A DNA stretch of 40,776 nt from Candidatus Iainarchaeum sp. GTDB taxonomy: Archaea; Iainarchaeota; Iainarchaeia; Iainarchaeales; VGJJ01. The translations under genes and the position numbers were made by a program. Below, in pieces: positions 24,734 through 34,900 of the stretch. Within the stretch, counting starts at the first letter, position 1. The number at the start of each line of letters is the position of its first letter. The notes beneath the pieces are model-generated. The model saw nothing but the letters and a program-made list of their open reading frames with translations. It was not told where the DNA came from and searched no databases. The stretch lies in contig JACQJG010000008.1 of assembly GCA_016198125.1 (NCBI GenBank), forward strand, positions 1 to 40,776. Direction: 5' to 3'.

Positions 24734-27700
24734 TCACCCGGTGGGCAACGGCCCCATGCACGTTTGGCCTTGAATGAACGTGGCTTCCTCCAACTCCATG
24801 CTCGTGCCTCCAATGCCTTTTTGCAGGGCTTCAGGGTTCCAAAACACTTCAAAGGCGGTGCCGTCATCAAGTACGCATGCGGATTGTTTTTTCACCATGT
24901 CAAACAGGGCTTGAACCGAAGTGACCTGCGCGCTTTCATTGTCGTGGGCCAGCCCGCTGATTCCATTCAATGCCGCTCCGGAGTTAAAGGACGCGGAATT
25001 GGGGGTGAGGAATTTTACACTGATTCCTTCATCCGCGTTGGCTTTAATGGAATGGCCTTCCTGGGGGGGCGTGTACACAACGCTTTTTACATACGCCGTT
25101 CCTTTTTGCTGGACGCTTGGAAAGCGCAGGGCATAGGAATACTCCCAGTTGTTTTTCACGTCATCCACAGTGGCAGGCGTGTCAGGCGTGTTGTGGAATG
25201 CGTTTTTCAGGAGCTGGCCGTCAAAGTTAAAACACGCCTTTCCCACCCCTTCCCAGTACGTATAATGCGCACCCGGCGCCTCCAATTCCTCTCCTTTAAA
25301 GGACATGTACGCCGCACTGAACGGCTTTTCCTCGTTGCGCGAAACCTGCATGAGCAGGGGCGTTGCAGTGGTGGGGGAAAAGGAAAGCTCGTACACCTGG
25401 TTGTTTACTGGATTTCCTTTCAATTCAAACAGCGTGCCGCGCTTGGTTGGAAGCTGGTTCAGCGATTCAAAGTCTCTTACCCATGTAGCAGTGACTGTTG
25501 ACGACAAGTCAGTTGAAGGAGACGAGAACAGTTTTACCTCATTCTTTTCGTCTATTTTGAACGAATCGCCTTTCAAGTCGAAAATGGTTCCATAGCCTTC
25601 CCGGTTCAACAGGTTTTCGTTGGTCAAGCCCACGCTTCCATCCAATGGAAAGTAATACCACAACGAATTGGGGCTTGGCAGTTTCTTGTGGGACAATGAA
25701 ACAACGATGACCGCGTTGGGCTTGTCTTCATCAAAAAAGTCCCATTTTTTCTTGTCGAATAGGATTTTTGTTTCCACTTCATACGTTCCAGGCTCGTCCA
25801 ATATTACGTTGCTGTTGAACCTGCGTTTGATTAGTATGTGCCCGTTTTCATCATAATATGCGTCAAACGAAGGCCCCCCGGCTTGATTGTAGAACCAGGT
25901 AGGGGTGTCTGCGAATGCTTTTTTCGTGTAATACTCTTTAAAGTCTTCGTGGAAATCCGGGCTGAACCCGTCTTTCATGAGTTTTGCATCAAAGTACAGC
26001 AGGTTGTTCAACGCCTTGATGTGTGGAATGTCAGGCGTCCACACCACTCCTGCCTGGGTTACATATTCGCCAAAGTCCTCGTTTTCCTTGTCAATCCAAT
26101 AATCAATGGCCGGATACCCTTTCACGATGGCCGTGCTGTAGGACTTGTCGCATTCTCCTTCGAATGCATTCTTTGCTTTTTTCATGGAAAATGACAGGGT
26201 AAACGCGGTTACGCCAGAGAAGAGGGTAGGACTGGAAGAAAGGCTTATTTGAGCCACATAGGTTCCCGGCCCCTCCAAACCAGAAAACGGGCATGAAAAT
26301 GAAAACTCTCCATTCCCGTCCACCAACGTTTCCTTTATGCACGGACTTGGAATGTTAGCTTCAGGGTTTTGGTTTTTAAGCGAAACCGCGTACAAGACTT
26401 TTTGGGTTTCACTGGTCTTGTTTTTTACATTTACGGTAATAGTGGCCGTACTTCCAGGCGAGAACCCAATGCCTGCTCCTTTCATGGCCACAGTGTTGGG
26501 AAGCACGGTGAACGTTTGCCCCCCGCCTTTTTTGAAGTCTACAGTTTCCTTGTCTTCCGGGCATGAAAACGTGTTGTCATTGGCTTCCAGAAACGCGTTG
26601 AAGAATTGCATGCGTTTCATCAACATGATGTTGAATTGGGTTGCGTCGCAGTATATTGCATTCGGGTTTTTTGCGTCGCATGAATTCCATTGAATGCCGC
26701 TTTCTTCCTTCCAACTCCAATTAAACGCAATTTTTGGCAGTACATTGGGGCCTGTGACTCCCTGCACGCCATTCTTTACGCATGCAAACCCTTCCAACGG
26801 GTTTTGGAAGTCAGGCAAGGGTTTTGTTTGCAGGCGGACGTGGAATTTTTCCACGCGCGTCACATCCTCTGCAGGAGAGCACTCTCCTTCATCGCTTTCG
26901 GGGCCAATACGGTACCGGCCAAACGTCCCAGTCTTGCATGTAACCGCCGCATCCCCGTCGTGTTCGGGGTCTCCGTGAATGTGCTCCGTGAATTTGAGCG
27001 AGGCCGTGGCATACGCTGGCATATCTGAATGCAATCCGGTTTTATTGTAAAAGCTCACCCCTGCACGCTCGCGCAATTTCTTCTTTTCCCCTTCGGCTAC
27101 ATCATGAACATTGCTTTCATTCACGTCCCAAACCGCATAAAAATCACTCTTCGCGTTGCCTGACAGCCCCACGGCAATGGCATCCGGTGGAAGTTTTTCC
27201 CTGTTCTTTCCACCGGAAAGCAGGGTAATGTAATCAGGCAGGGTGTCAGTGAACATGATGGCGCAGGGGTCAACGTCGCCTCCCCCACCTCCACCAAACA
27301 GGCTAAAAAGGAATGCGAGAATTGCGAGTATAAGACCAAACCAACCGAAAAAAACGAGCACTGCATCGGCGCTCATGCCAATGACGGCTCCAACGGCTTG
27401 AGCTGCTCCGGCAATTAATTCTGAAATCGCTGTAGGTCCAAAGCTTCCGCCAAGAACAACACTTGTAGGGGTTGTAAAACCGCCAATGGTCCCCCCGGCA
27501 AAAACATCGACTGCACTAAAAAATACCATGGTGGCATTGAATGCCACGTCTCCCCAGCCACCCTCCAAGTCCTCATCGTCCCCTGCCTCCGCGGATTTCT
27601 GCCAGCTACACAAGTCGGATGTAACCGCAATGTCTTCCAGCACGCGGCGGTTGGTTGCGCGGATTGAATCCCTTGCATTGGCACTGTACAATTGAAGGGA

Positions 27701-30700
27701 ATACTTGTCCAATGCAAGGAAGTAATGGCGGGGTTCCTTGAACGTAGCGCGCATTTCAAGGTTGGCAGGCACTTGCGCGCTTGGACTTGAAACTCTGAGC
27801 GTAACCCCATACGTTCCGGGAATGGTTTTTCCCTGAATGGGGCCTACTTCTATTTTTTGCACGCCTTTAAGGTTTTGCACGGTTTGCGGGGAAACGTGAA
27901 TTTCATCGGTTGTGCCGCCCCGGCAATTGCTGTTTCCAGGTTCCTTGCAGATTTCAATGGTCACAGGCTCCGGGCAGGCAGTAGTGTCAATGGAAAACGA
28001 CTTGGAAACCCATTTTTCATTGGTCTTATTCCAGTCCACTACAATTCCTGGAACAGGCAGGGGGTTCATGCGCACGCACTTGGCAAGAATGTTGGTGGTA
28101 ATGGAAGCACTGAACGCATCCCACACTACGGTGTCATCAGGGGTGCGCGCCTCAAATCGTACTTCGAATTGCGCGGGGTCAAAGGACTCCCATTCAAAAG
28201 GCGCATACGTGATGCGCATCTTGTAGGGGGTTTCAGTTGTACTGGCAGGGTTGAAGTATTCCAGTTCATCCAACAGGGAAACGCCTTGGGGAGTCAAATT
28301 GGATTTTACTTTCTTTCCGGTTGGCGTTTCTATTTCCACGTCCACGTACCCTTTGATGGCCCCCTTCCACGTGACTTTTCCGCGCAGGTCTTCAAGCGTT
28401 ACCCCGCTTCCCTGCACGTTGCACTGATTGGATAATAACACTTTTGCCTGCACGGTTTGCGCGTTGACTTGGGCATGCCAGGGGTGGGACGCGTCGGCCT
28501 CTCCGGCAATCACCAACGGCTGGGTTTCGCATCCCCCAAATGAAACAAGGTTGAATTCCAGCGGAACAAGCACGTGCACGGCGCCCGGAGACTGCGTGGA
28601 CTGGAATTCAAAAAGCGCAAGCGCGTGCAGGGGTTCTTTCAGAGGGTCTGCCTGGGAAGATGCAACGGCCTGTATGTTCATCGTTTTAACTTCTTTGGGC
28701 CCCAGGGAAAACGTGCTTATGTATTGTTGCAGGAACGCCTGCATTTTTTCCACATCCAATGCGTTCAATCCTTCTCCAACGATTTGGGCCTGAACAAGCA
28801 CAAGGGAATCCTGGGAATTATTTTTGAAGTACAGGGGCCTTTCCTGGGAAAAACCAGGCACTGCATTTACCTGAAAGGAAAGCGTTTTTGGGTCAGTGGA
28901 TACAGTGCTGCCCTGCACGGGGACTTTAACAAGAAGGCTTGTCTGGCCTCCTGAAATAGCCTGGAACGCCCAATACGTGTTGGGCCCTGCTTCATCCAAT
29001 TCAATGGAAACCTCGCCATCTTCCTGGGTGGAAGCCAGCGCAAAAAACACAAAGTCCCCTGTCCCGGAAACCTTGTACACGCTCACCTGGGCGTTGGAAA
29101 CCGGAGAGCCCTGCGCATTTGCCACGCGTGCAACAACTTTTACAGGAGTAAACGCCTGTACTATTCCCGGTTCCACGCTCAAGTCCAATGCAGCGCTTTC
29201 AACTCCAATCAGGGTCCACGAGCCAGAAATCTTTGTGTCGCCTTCCTCCAAAACATTCAGCTCTAATTTTTCTGTTTCAGTGTCCAGCGCCTCCAGCTTC
29301 ACTTCCAGCAACGCGCTTTCATTGGGCAGCATTTTTCCAATGGAGAGCATGCCTCCTTCAACAGCTGGAATGGCCTGCGTGCTTATGTTTTCCTCTTCCA
29401 CTACGGTGCCACCCGGCAAGGTGAGGGCATACCCGGTTACATGGAAGGCCGTGGACAAAATATTGGAAAACCCCGCGTTGAGTCCAACGGCATCCAAGGA
29501 CTTGCCCGTTTTGTTTGTCACCACCCACGAAAAGGAATGGGGTTCATACACGTTTAATTCAAAGGGCTGAAAATTCAACGTGTTGCCGCTTGCGTCTTTG
29601 ACAAAAGGACCGCTCACGCACAAGGCATTCACGCACGATTCGTTTTGCCCGATAAAGTAAATGCTTTGAATGGCCTGCGCGTACAAGGCTTCTTTTCCCT
29701 GCACGTTTTCATTCAAACCCAATTCAGGGTCGGATGGAAAGCGGTGCCATTTCCCGTCTGAAAGCACGCCCCAGGTTCTGTACCTGAGTTCGAGTTTTGC
29801 ATTCAGGGGCGCGCCTTCTGCTACGCGCACAAGAACGCGCACGGCGTGAATTTCATTGGACGCGCTGTCCCACCGCGCTTCACTCCACACAGCGCCATCG
29901 CCCGCAAGGTTTAGCTCATCAATGCTTGTTCCAGCGGGCGGAGAAAAAGTAGAGCCTTTCAGAATGCCTGCCAGCGGCGCGTTCACTTCTTCCACGGATG
30001 CCACTTTCAACGCCAAAGGGTTTTCCACGCGCACATGCATTCCAGGGCCCTGGAATTGGGACTGGCTTGGAAACCGTGCCTCAAACTCCGCCCAATACGA
30101 TTGCCCGGGCCACAATGCCAATGCAATACTTCCATTCAATTCCTTCCAGCCCACGAACACGATTTCAGGTTCAAATCCCTGCACGAGTTTCATGGACGCC
30201 TGGATTTCAACACTTTTTGAGTCCGCGAGTTCTGCAAAAGGAGAGATCCAATCCGAATAGCCCTGCGCGTGTACGCGGAAAAAAACCTTTTCATCCAACT
30301 TGAATGACTTTTCAGCAGTACCCTTGGCGGATGTTTTAACCCCGCATCCTGCCGCAGGACAGGTGGAACCTGCCAGCGTGAAAAACGTGACCTCGGCATC
30401 TTTAACCGGCAGTCCTTTTGAGTCTGCCACTTTCACGCGCAGTATTCCGGTTCCTGCTTTAAGCGTAATGGGAAACACGGTTTCCTGTTGGGCGTTTACT
30501 TGCATGACGTCAGAAATTCCATTGTACGGGGCTTTCACAGCCCTGAGCTTGTACTGCCCGGGTTTCAGGCTCTTGAAAGACGCTTCGCCCACTGCATTGG
30601 TGGGCTTTGAAGGGTACTGGAAGAGCACTGTTCCAATGGGCGAAAGAACGCTCACCACAGCGTTTTCCATTCCAATTCCCTGCGTGTCCTTTACTTGCGC

Positions 30701-31909
30701 AATGGCTCTTCCAAGGTTTTCCTCTGAATATTTTTCCATGAGCAGTTCAATTGTTTTTTCCCCGCTTACAATGCCGGTGTCTGCTTCCGCGTACACGTAT
30801 TCATCATGAATGCCGTATACTGTGAAAGGCCCCTGCTTGGACAATGCAAAAACGGCTTCCCCATTTTCATTCGTTGTTTTGTCTGTCATTTCCTGGTTCA
30901 GTGCAGGATCCACTAATTTGACCAGCACGCCTGGAATTTCCTGGAAAGATTCTTTGTCCAGCGCGCGCACGCGCACGCTTCCAACAGGCTGCAGGGACAT
31001 GACCAGTTCAACACTGGACTCCTGGAATGCACTCACGTTGAACGCGGCTGAAAGCGCGTTTCCAAGCACGTTCAAAGAATCATACGCGCTTGCATGGTAT
31101 GCTCCGACACTGATTTCGTTGAAAACAATGAATCCCTGGGCGTTGGAAATGCCTTCTGCGCGCAGCCCGTTTTCAGCGGAAAACAATTGAACATGAATGC
31201 CTTCCAACTGCACTCCATCCGCGCTGCGCACGTCAACACGTACGCTTCCAGTCTTTGTTTTAATGCGGGACAGGAAAATCACGTGCGAGGCCTGGGTTAC
31301 CTGAAACCCCTGCAATTCCTCAAATCCAGGCGCATACACGTTGACACTCAAAATGCCGCACAACCCGGGTTTTGGAAGCACGGCTTCTCCTTTTTGCGCG
31401 TGCACGTCTTCCAAGGCAAGGGAAAGGCCTGAACAATGGAGTTGAATGGTGACTGGAACGCCTTCCAGTTTTTCTCCCAGGTCATCCACAAACGTGAGCA
31501 CGGGGCCTGAAAATGCAACAGGCCTGGGCTTTAACACAAACGTGCGCATCAACCCAGGCTTGGACGCCTTCCAAATAGTGGAATAGGGTTCAAATGCGGG
31601 TTCGCTTACCTCCACCTGCACTTCCAATGGAAAGCCCATATTTGAAAGTTCTACAATTCCATCCGCGTTCGTGGAATGGCGTTGGGTTTCGCCCTTGAAT
31701 GAAAGCAAGACCTCTATTCCCGGAAGAGGCGTTGAATCCTCGTCTACAAAAACAAGGCGTGCGGTTCCAGGGGAAGGCCCCACAGTTCCGCTCAGCGCAG
31801 TCCACGCCCACCAACCGGCTAAAAGAATAAGGGCTATGCCGCCAAGGGCCAGCAGGGGATGGTCTTGAACCCACGCCCATGGAGATGGTGATAAAGCCCT
31901 GCGCGCCAT
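24734..31909 (-). CDS. Giant N-anchored surface protein 2 (2391 aa)
   Basis: This is a paralogue of giant proteins 1 and 3. The N-terminus is short and basic, lacking the LKDLY...VPSF segment of its paralogues, and one TM lies at about 18-39. Six transthyretin-like beta domains follow (about 48-575), with another at about 960-1045. C1434 and C1549 bracket a 114-residue insert with several hydrophobic stretches (AGAAQAVGAVIGM, FFGWFGLILAILAFLFSLF) ending in a Gly run. The region after it, TLPDYI..L.GG....LP.DAI.VGLS, is shared with giant 1. Its IYCDATQF block is at about 1731-1772, and the C-terminus has VFWNPE. TATA (TATATAA) is at 31953-31959, giving a leader of about 21 nt. Function unknown; probably a surface protein. 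Confidence 0.85.
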   Translation of the reverse strand: MARRALSPSPWAWVQDHPLLALGGIALILLAGWWAWTALSGTVGPSPGTARLVFVDEDSTPLPGIEVLLSFKGETQRHSTNADGIVELSNMGFPLEVQVEVSEPAFEPYSTIWKASKPGLMRTFVLKPRPVAFSGPVLTFVDDLGEKLEGVPVTIQLHCSGLSLALEDVHAQKGEAVLPKPGLCGILSVNVYAPGFEELQGFQVTQASHVIFLSRIKTKTGSVRVDVRSADGVQLEGIHVQLFSAENGLRAEGISNAQGFIVFNEISVGAYHASAYDSLNVLGNALSAAFNVSAFQESSVELVMSLQPVGSVRVRALDKESFQEIPGVLVKLVDPALNQEMTDKTTNENGEAVFALSKQGPFTVYGIHDEYVYAEADTGIVSGEKTIELLMEKYSEENLGRAIAQVKDTQGIGMENAVVSVLSPIGTVLFQYPSKPTNAVGEASFKSLKPGQYKLRAVKAPYNGISDVMQVNAQQETVFPITLKAGTGILRVKVADSKGLPVKDAEVTFFTLAGSTCPAAGCGVKTSAKGTAEKSFKLDEKVFFRVHAQGYSDWISPFAELADSKSVEIQASMKLVQGFEPEIVFVGWKELNGSIALALWPGQSYWAEFEARFPSQSQFQGPGMHVRVENPLALKVASVEEVNAPLAGILKGSTFSPPAGTSIDELNLAGDGAVWSEARWDSASNEIHAVRVLVRVAEGAPLNAKLELRYRTWGVLSDGKWHRFPSDPELGLNENVQGKEALYAQAIQSIYFIGQNESCVNALCVSGPFVKDASGNTLNFQPFELNVYEPHSFSWVVTNKTGKSLDAVGLNAGFSNILSTAFHVTGYALTLPGGTVVEEENISTQAIPAVEGGMLSIGKMLPNESALLEVKLEALDTETEKLELNVLEEGDTKISGSWTLIGVESAALDLSVEPGIVQAFTPVKVVARVANAQGSPVSNAQVSVYKVSGTGDFVFFALASTQEDGEVSIELDEAGPNTYWAFQAISGGQTSLLVKVPVQGSTVSTDPKTLSFQVNAVPGFSQERPLYFKNNSQDSLVLVQAQIVGEGLNALDVEKMQAFLQQYISTFSLGPKEVKTMNIQAVASSQADPLKEPLHALALFEFQSTQSPGAVHVLVPLEFNLVSFGGCETQPLVIAGEADASHPWHAQVNAQTVQAKVLLSNQCNVQGSGVTLEDLRGKVTWKGAIKGYVDVEIETPTGKKVKSNLTPQGVSLLDELEYFNPASTTETPYKMRITYAPFEWESFDPAQFEVRFEARTPDDTVVWDAFSASITTNILAKCVRMNPLPVPGIVVDWNKTNEKWVSKSFSIDTTACPEPVTIEICKEPGNSNCRGGTTDEIHVSPQTVQNLKGVQKIEVGPIQGKTIPGTYGVTLRVSSPSAQVPANLEMRATFKEPRHYFLALDKYSLQLYSANARDSIRATNRRVLEDIAVTSDLCSWQKSAEAGDDEDLEGGWGDVAFNATMVFFSAVDVFAGGTIGGFTTPTSVVLGGSFGPTAISELIAGAAQAVGAVIGMSADAVLVFFGWFGLILAILAFLFSLFGGGGGGDVDPCAIMFTDTLPDYITLLSGGKNREKLPPDAIAVGLSGNAKSDFYAVWDVNESNVHDVAEGEKKKLRERAGVSFYNKTGLHSDMPAYATASLKFTEHIHGDPEHDGDAAVTCKTGTFGRYRIGPESDEGECSPAEDVTRVEKFHVRLQTKPLPDFQNPLEGFACVKNGVQGVTGPNVLPKIAFNWSWKEESGIQWNSCDAKNPNAIYCDATQFNIMLMKRMQFFNAFLEANDNTFSCPEDKETVDFKKGGGQTFTVLPNTVAMKGAGIGFSPGSTATITVNVKNKTSETQKVLYAVSLKNQNPEANIPSPCIKETLVDGNGEFSFSCPFSGLEGPGTYVAQISLSSSPTLFSGVTAFTLSFSMKKAKNAFEGECDKSYSTAIVKGYPAIDYWIDKENEDFGEYVTQAGVVWTPDIPHIKALNNLLYFDAKLMKDGFSPDFHEDFKEYYTKKAFADTPTWFYNQAGGPSFDAYYDENGHILIKRRFNSNVILDEPGTYEVETKILFDKKKWDFFDEDKPNAVIVVSLSHKKLPSPNSLWYYFPLDGSVGLTNENLLNREGYGTIFDLKGDSFKIDEKNEVKLFSSPSTDLSSTVTATWVRDFESLNQLPTKRGTLFELKGNPVNNQVYELSFSPTTATPLLMQVSRNEEKPFSAAYMSFKGEELEAPGAHYTYWEGVGKACFNFDGQLLKNAFHNTPDTPATVDDVKNNWEYSYALRFPSVQQKGTAYVKSVVYTPPQEGHSIKANADEGISVKFLTPNSASFNSGAALNGISGLAHDNESAQVTSVQALFDMVKKQSACVLDDGTAFEVFWNPEALQKGIGGTSMELEEATFIQGQTCMGPLPTG
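26612..26730 (-). repeat. 119-bp near-identical block shared with giant gene 1
   Basis: Partner of 17957-18075: the same length, with about six mismatches by eye. It is far more similar than the surrounding coding sequence of the two paralogues. Confidence 0.8.
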
Positions 31910-31990
31910 GCAAAAACCCGGATTGGATTGGCTACGAAGAAGCTGAATCCTCTATATAAGGGTTGTGTGGTTGCGCTGGACTTTTACCAA

Positions 31991-34900
31991 TTAGGATTTG
32001 ATTTGAATGCATGCCTTTTCTGCGGCAAGCTCCTGGTCTTCCAGTGCGTTGAGGACTTCCTTGGGGTTCCAAAAGAATTCCACCTTGCTTCCAGTTCCGC
32101 TTACGCACACATGGTTTTCTGCCACTAAATCCAGAATGTCTTCAATGGATTGAATGGTGTTCGTGGGACTGTTCAATGGAACCGTGTCCACGCCATTCAA
32201 GGGCAGCGTGCTTCCTGCAAGGGTCTTTCCAACGAATTCCATGTCCTCGCGGAACGCAGTCTTGTTAATGGAACTCAAAGATTCCTGGGGTGTGTAAAAG
32301 ATGCTCTTTAAGTACACGCTTCCCGTGTTAACGTTGTTGGTTTTCCCGCACCATTCAAATCCATATGCAATGTTGGACTGCTGTCCAACCACGGCACAGG
32401 CAGTATTCAACCCGCTTACATCATACTTTCCATTGAACGTGTCCTGTACGGGTTTGTCATCAAAGGCCTTGCAGTTGATTCCAACGCCCCACCACGGGTT
32501 TCCTGCGGCGCCCAAATAGCTTTGCGACGTGTCATTGTTAATTCCAACACTGTAAAAGCCCCATGCCTCTCCCTGGAACGTTTTGTTCGTGGTTTTCATA
32601 ATCACAGGCGTTGCAAAGCTGGGCGCAAACTTCAGGCTTGCTCCCCCGGAAGTCTTGGAAATCGTCAAAACGTTTCCGCGTTCAAGGGAATTCAATACTT
32701 TGAACGCGTTTTCCTTGGACGCTTTCACGGTTGCCACGGGCGTAGAACCTGGAATTTCAATGGTCTCCACCAATTGGTCTGCGTCCTGGTTCAAGGAAAC
32801 CTTTTCCCCTTCAAAGTTGACTCCGTATCCCACGCGTCCCTGCCCGTCATCTGTGCCAATCAACCCATTAAAGGGCAGGGAATAAAAGGGGGATGGAATG
32901 TCTTCCGTGGCCGATTTTTCAAGTTTAACGTTTACCTTTGCCACCGGAGTGTCGCTTTTGTAGAACAGCATGTCCTGGTCTTCAAAGTTAATGTCAATGG
33001 TCGCACTGTACAAACCCCCTCCAGGCAATAAATAACCGGTAGTTGGGGGGTCGCCAAACTTCCTGCTTACCACCCACAAATTGGGGTTGGAAAAGTAATT
33101 GTGCAGGCCTGTCTTTTCGTCCAAGTAATAGGGAGGCGCATCAAAGAATGATTTTGTTTTCGCGAACCTGTCAAAGTCCTGGTAAAAGTCCGGAGCATAA
33201 CGGTCCTGGATGAGGTACGCGTTAAAATTAACCAGGTCAAAGATTTCCTCTTCGCTGGAAATCCCTGAAGGCAATGCAATCGGGTTTCCTGCATCCTTGG
33301 TGGCATTCACAAAGTCTTTCAAACGCTCGGTAGTGAACGGCGCGCACTGTTTGAGGAGGCCTGCCTGGCCTATGACAAAAAGCGTTGAAATGGAATCGCT
33401 TGCTTTTGAAGAGTTATAACAGGCCTCACATTCCTGGGGGGCAATGGAAGCCTTCAAAGAATACGCTCCATCATCCAATGCAGTAAATGCACAGCCCACG
33501 CTGGCCTTGTTTGAACCTGTAGGAACGTCCACTGTTTTCGTGCACGTCTTTATTGCATTTGAATCCAAGCTTATTACAGTCACCGTGAGCTGGGACTTGT
33601 TCTTTGCAGGCGCATTGTTTTTGATTACAATCACTGCATTAAGGTCCTTTCCTTCCTTGTCTGCGTGTATGGATTCAATGCCAATATCATCTTGCGGGAT
33701 TTGCTGGGACTCAAAACCTGCCAGCACGCCTTGTACAGGGCATTCAAAGGGCGCGTTCAATTCAATGAATTGTTGAAGGACGTGCACTTTTTGCAGTAAT
33801 TCAATGCTGAACTGGGTTGCATCGCAGTAAATGAACGCGTCCTTTCCCTGCGCGTCTTTTGTAGTCTCATCGCATGCACGCATGCCAACGCCTGAAAACG
33901 TCCAGTCAAACTTTATTTTGGGCAGCACCAAAGGCCCTGTGGCTCCTGTTTTGGCGCTGAACGTGTCGCATGCCAGTGCAATGGGCGGAATGACATCGCC
34001 TAGGATTTGCGTGGGGTCAATGGAATTGAATTGCACGTGGAAGTTGGCCTGCACACTGGTTTCATCCTCTTCTTCCAGGTCCTCTACCATGGGTTCCTCT
34101 TCATAACCTTTTTCATCGTACTGGTGCTGCACGCCGGTTGCTTTCACTACCTTGTACTTAATGCCTTCAAACCTGGACTTGTTTTTGAAGGTAAGGCCGT
34201 GAATCTCGGATTCTACAGGATTCTCGCTGGTGTTCTTTATTTTGGGTTCAAGCGCTGGCTTTCCTTCCACGTTCAATTCCACGTCCACATCCTTTTTCGT
34301 GGAAGTGCTTGTCTCCAAGAGCTTGACGTCCTTGATTTCCACATCAACGACTTTCAATTCAATGGTTTCACTTTCGTCCTGCGAATAGTAATCCACAAGC
34401 GTGGTCACAACGCCTGCCACCAGCCCATTAATAATGGGGTTCTTGCTTCCCGTTATAAGGCCGAGCACCGAGGGAACGATTCCAACCAAACTGCCGCCAA
34501 GACCTGCCTGGCCAAGGACCACCGCTGGTGTACCCTTACTTTTTTCGGGAATTTTTGAAATACTGCCATCACCGTTGATTTGGTAGGCGGGGGCCGGTTG
34601 GTCTTTTAGCATAATCAGTTCATCTGAGCCAAAAGTCCCAATGATGCTCCCACTGTCAATATCGAAAACATCTCCGCTTCCATCATCGCTTATCCTAAGA
34701 ACAACCGAGTCACCGTTAAACGTTGTCTTATAGCCGCTATCCAAACGTTCGTTTAAAAATGGAATAGGTTCGGGTGCTGCAGGGGGTTCTTCTTCATCCC
34801 CTCCGCCAAATAGGGTATCCCATGCGCCTGCCCAAAAGCCCTTGGGCTTCTCCCCAGATGTGAACACCAGTTGGCCTTTTGTTTTGTCATAGTTGACTTT

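Noticed and set aside
24515-25501. Plus-strand open frame of 328 codons
   Set aside because: Antisense to the AbiEi-like gene and giant gene 2, with no domain or promoter of its own.
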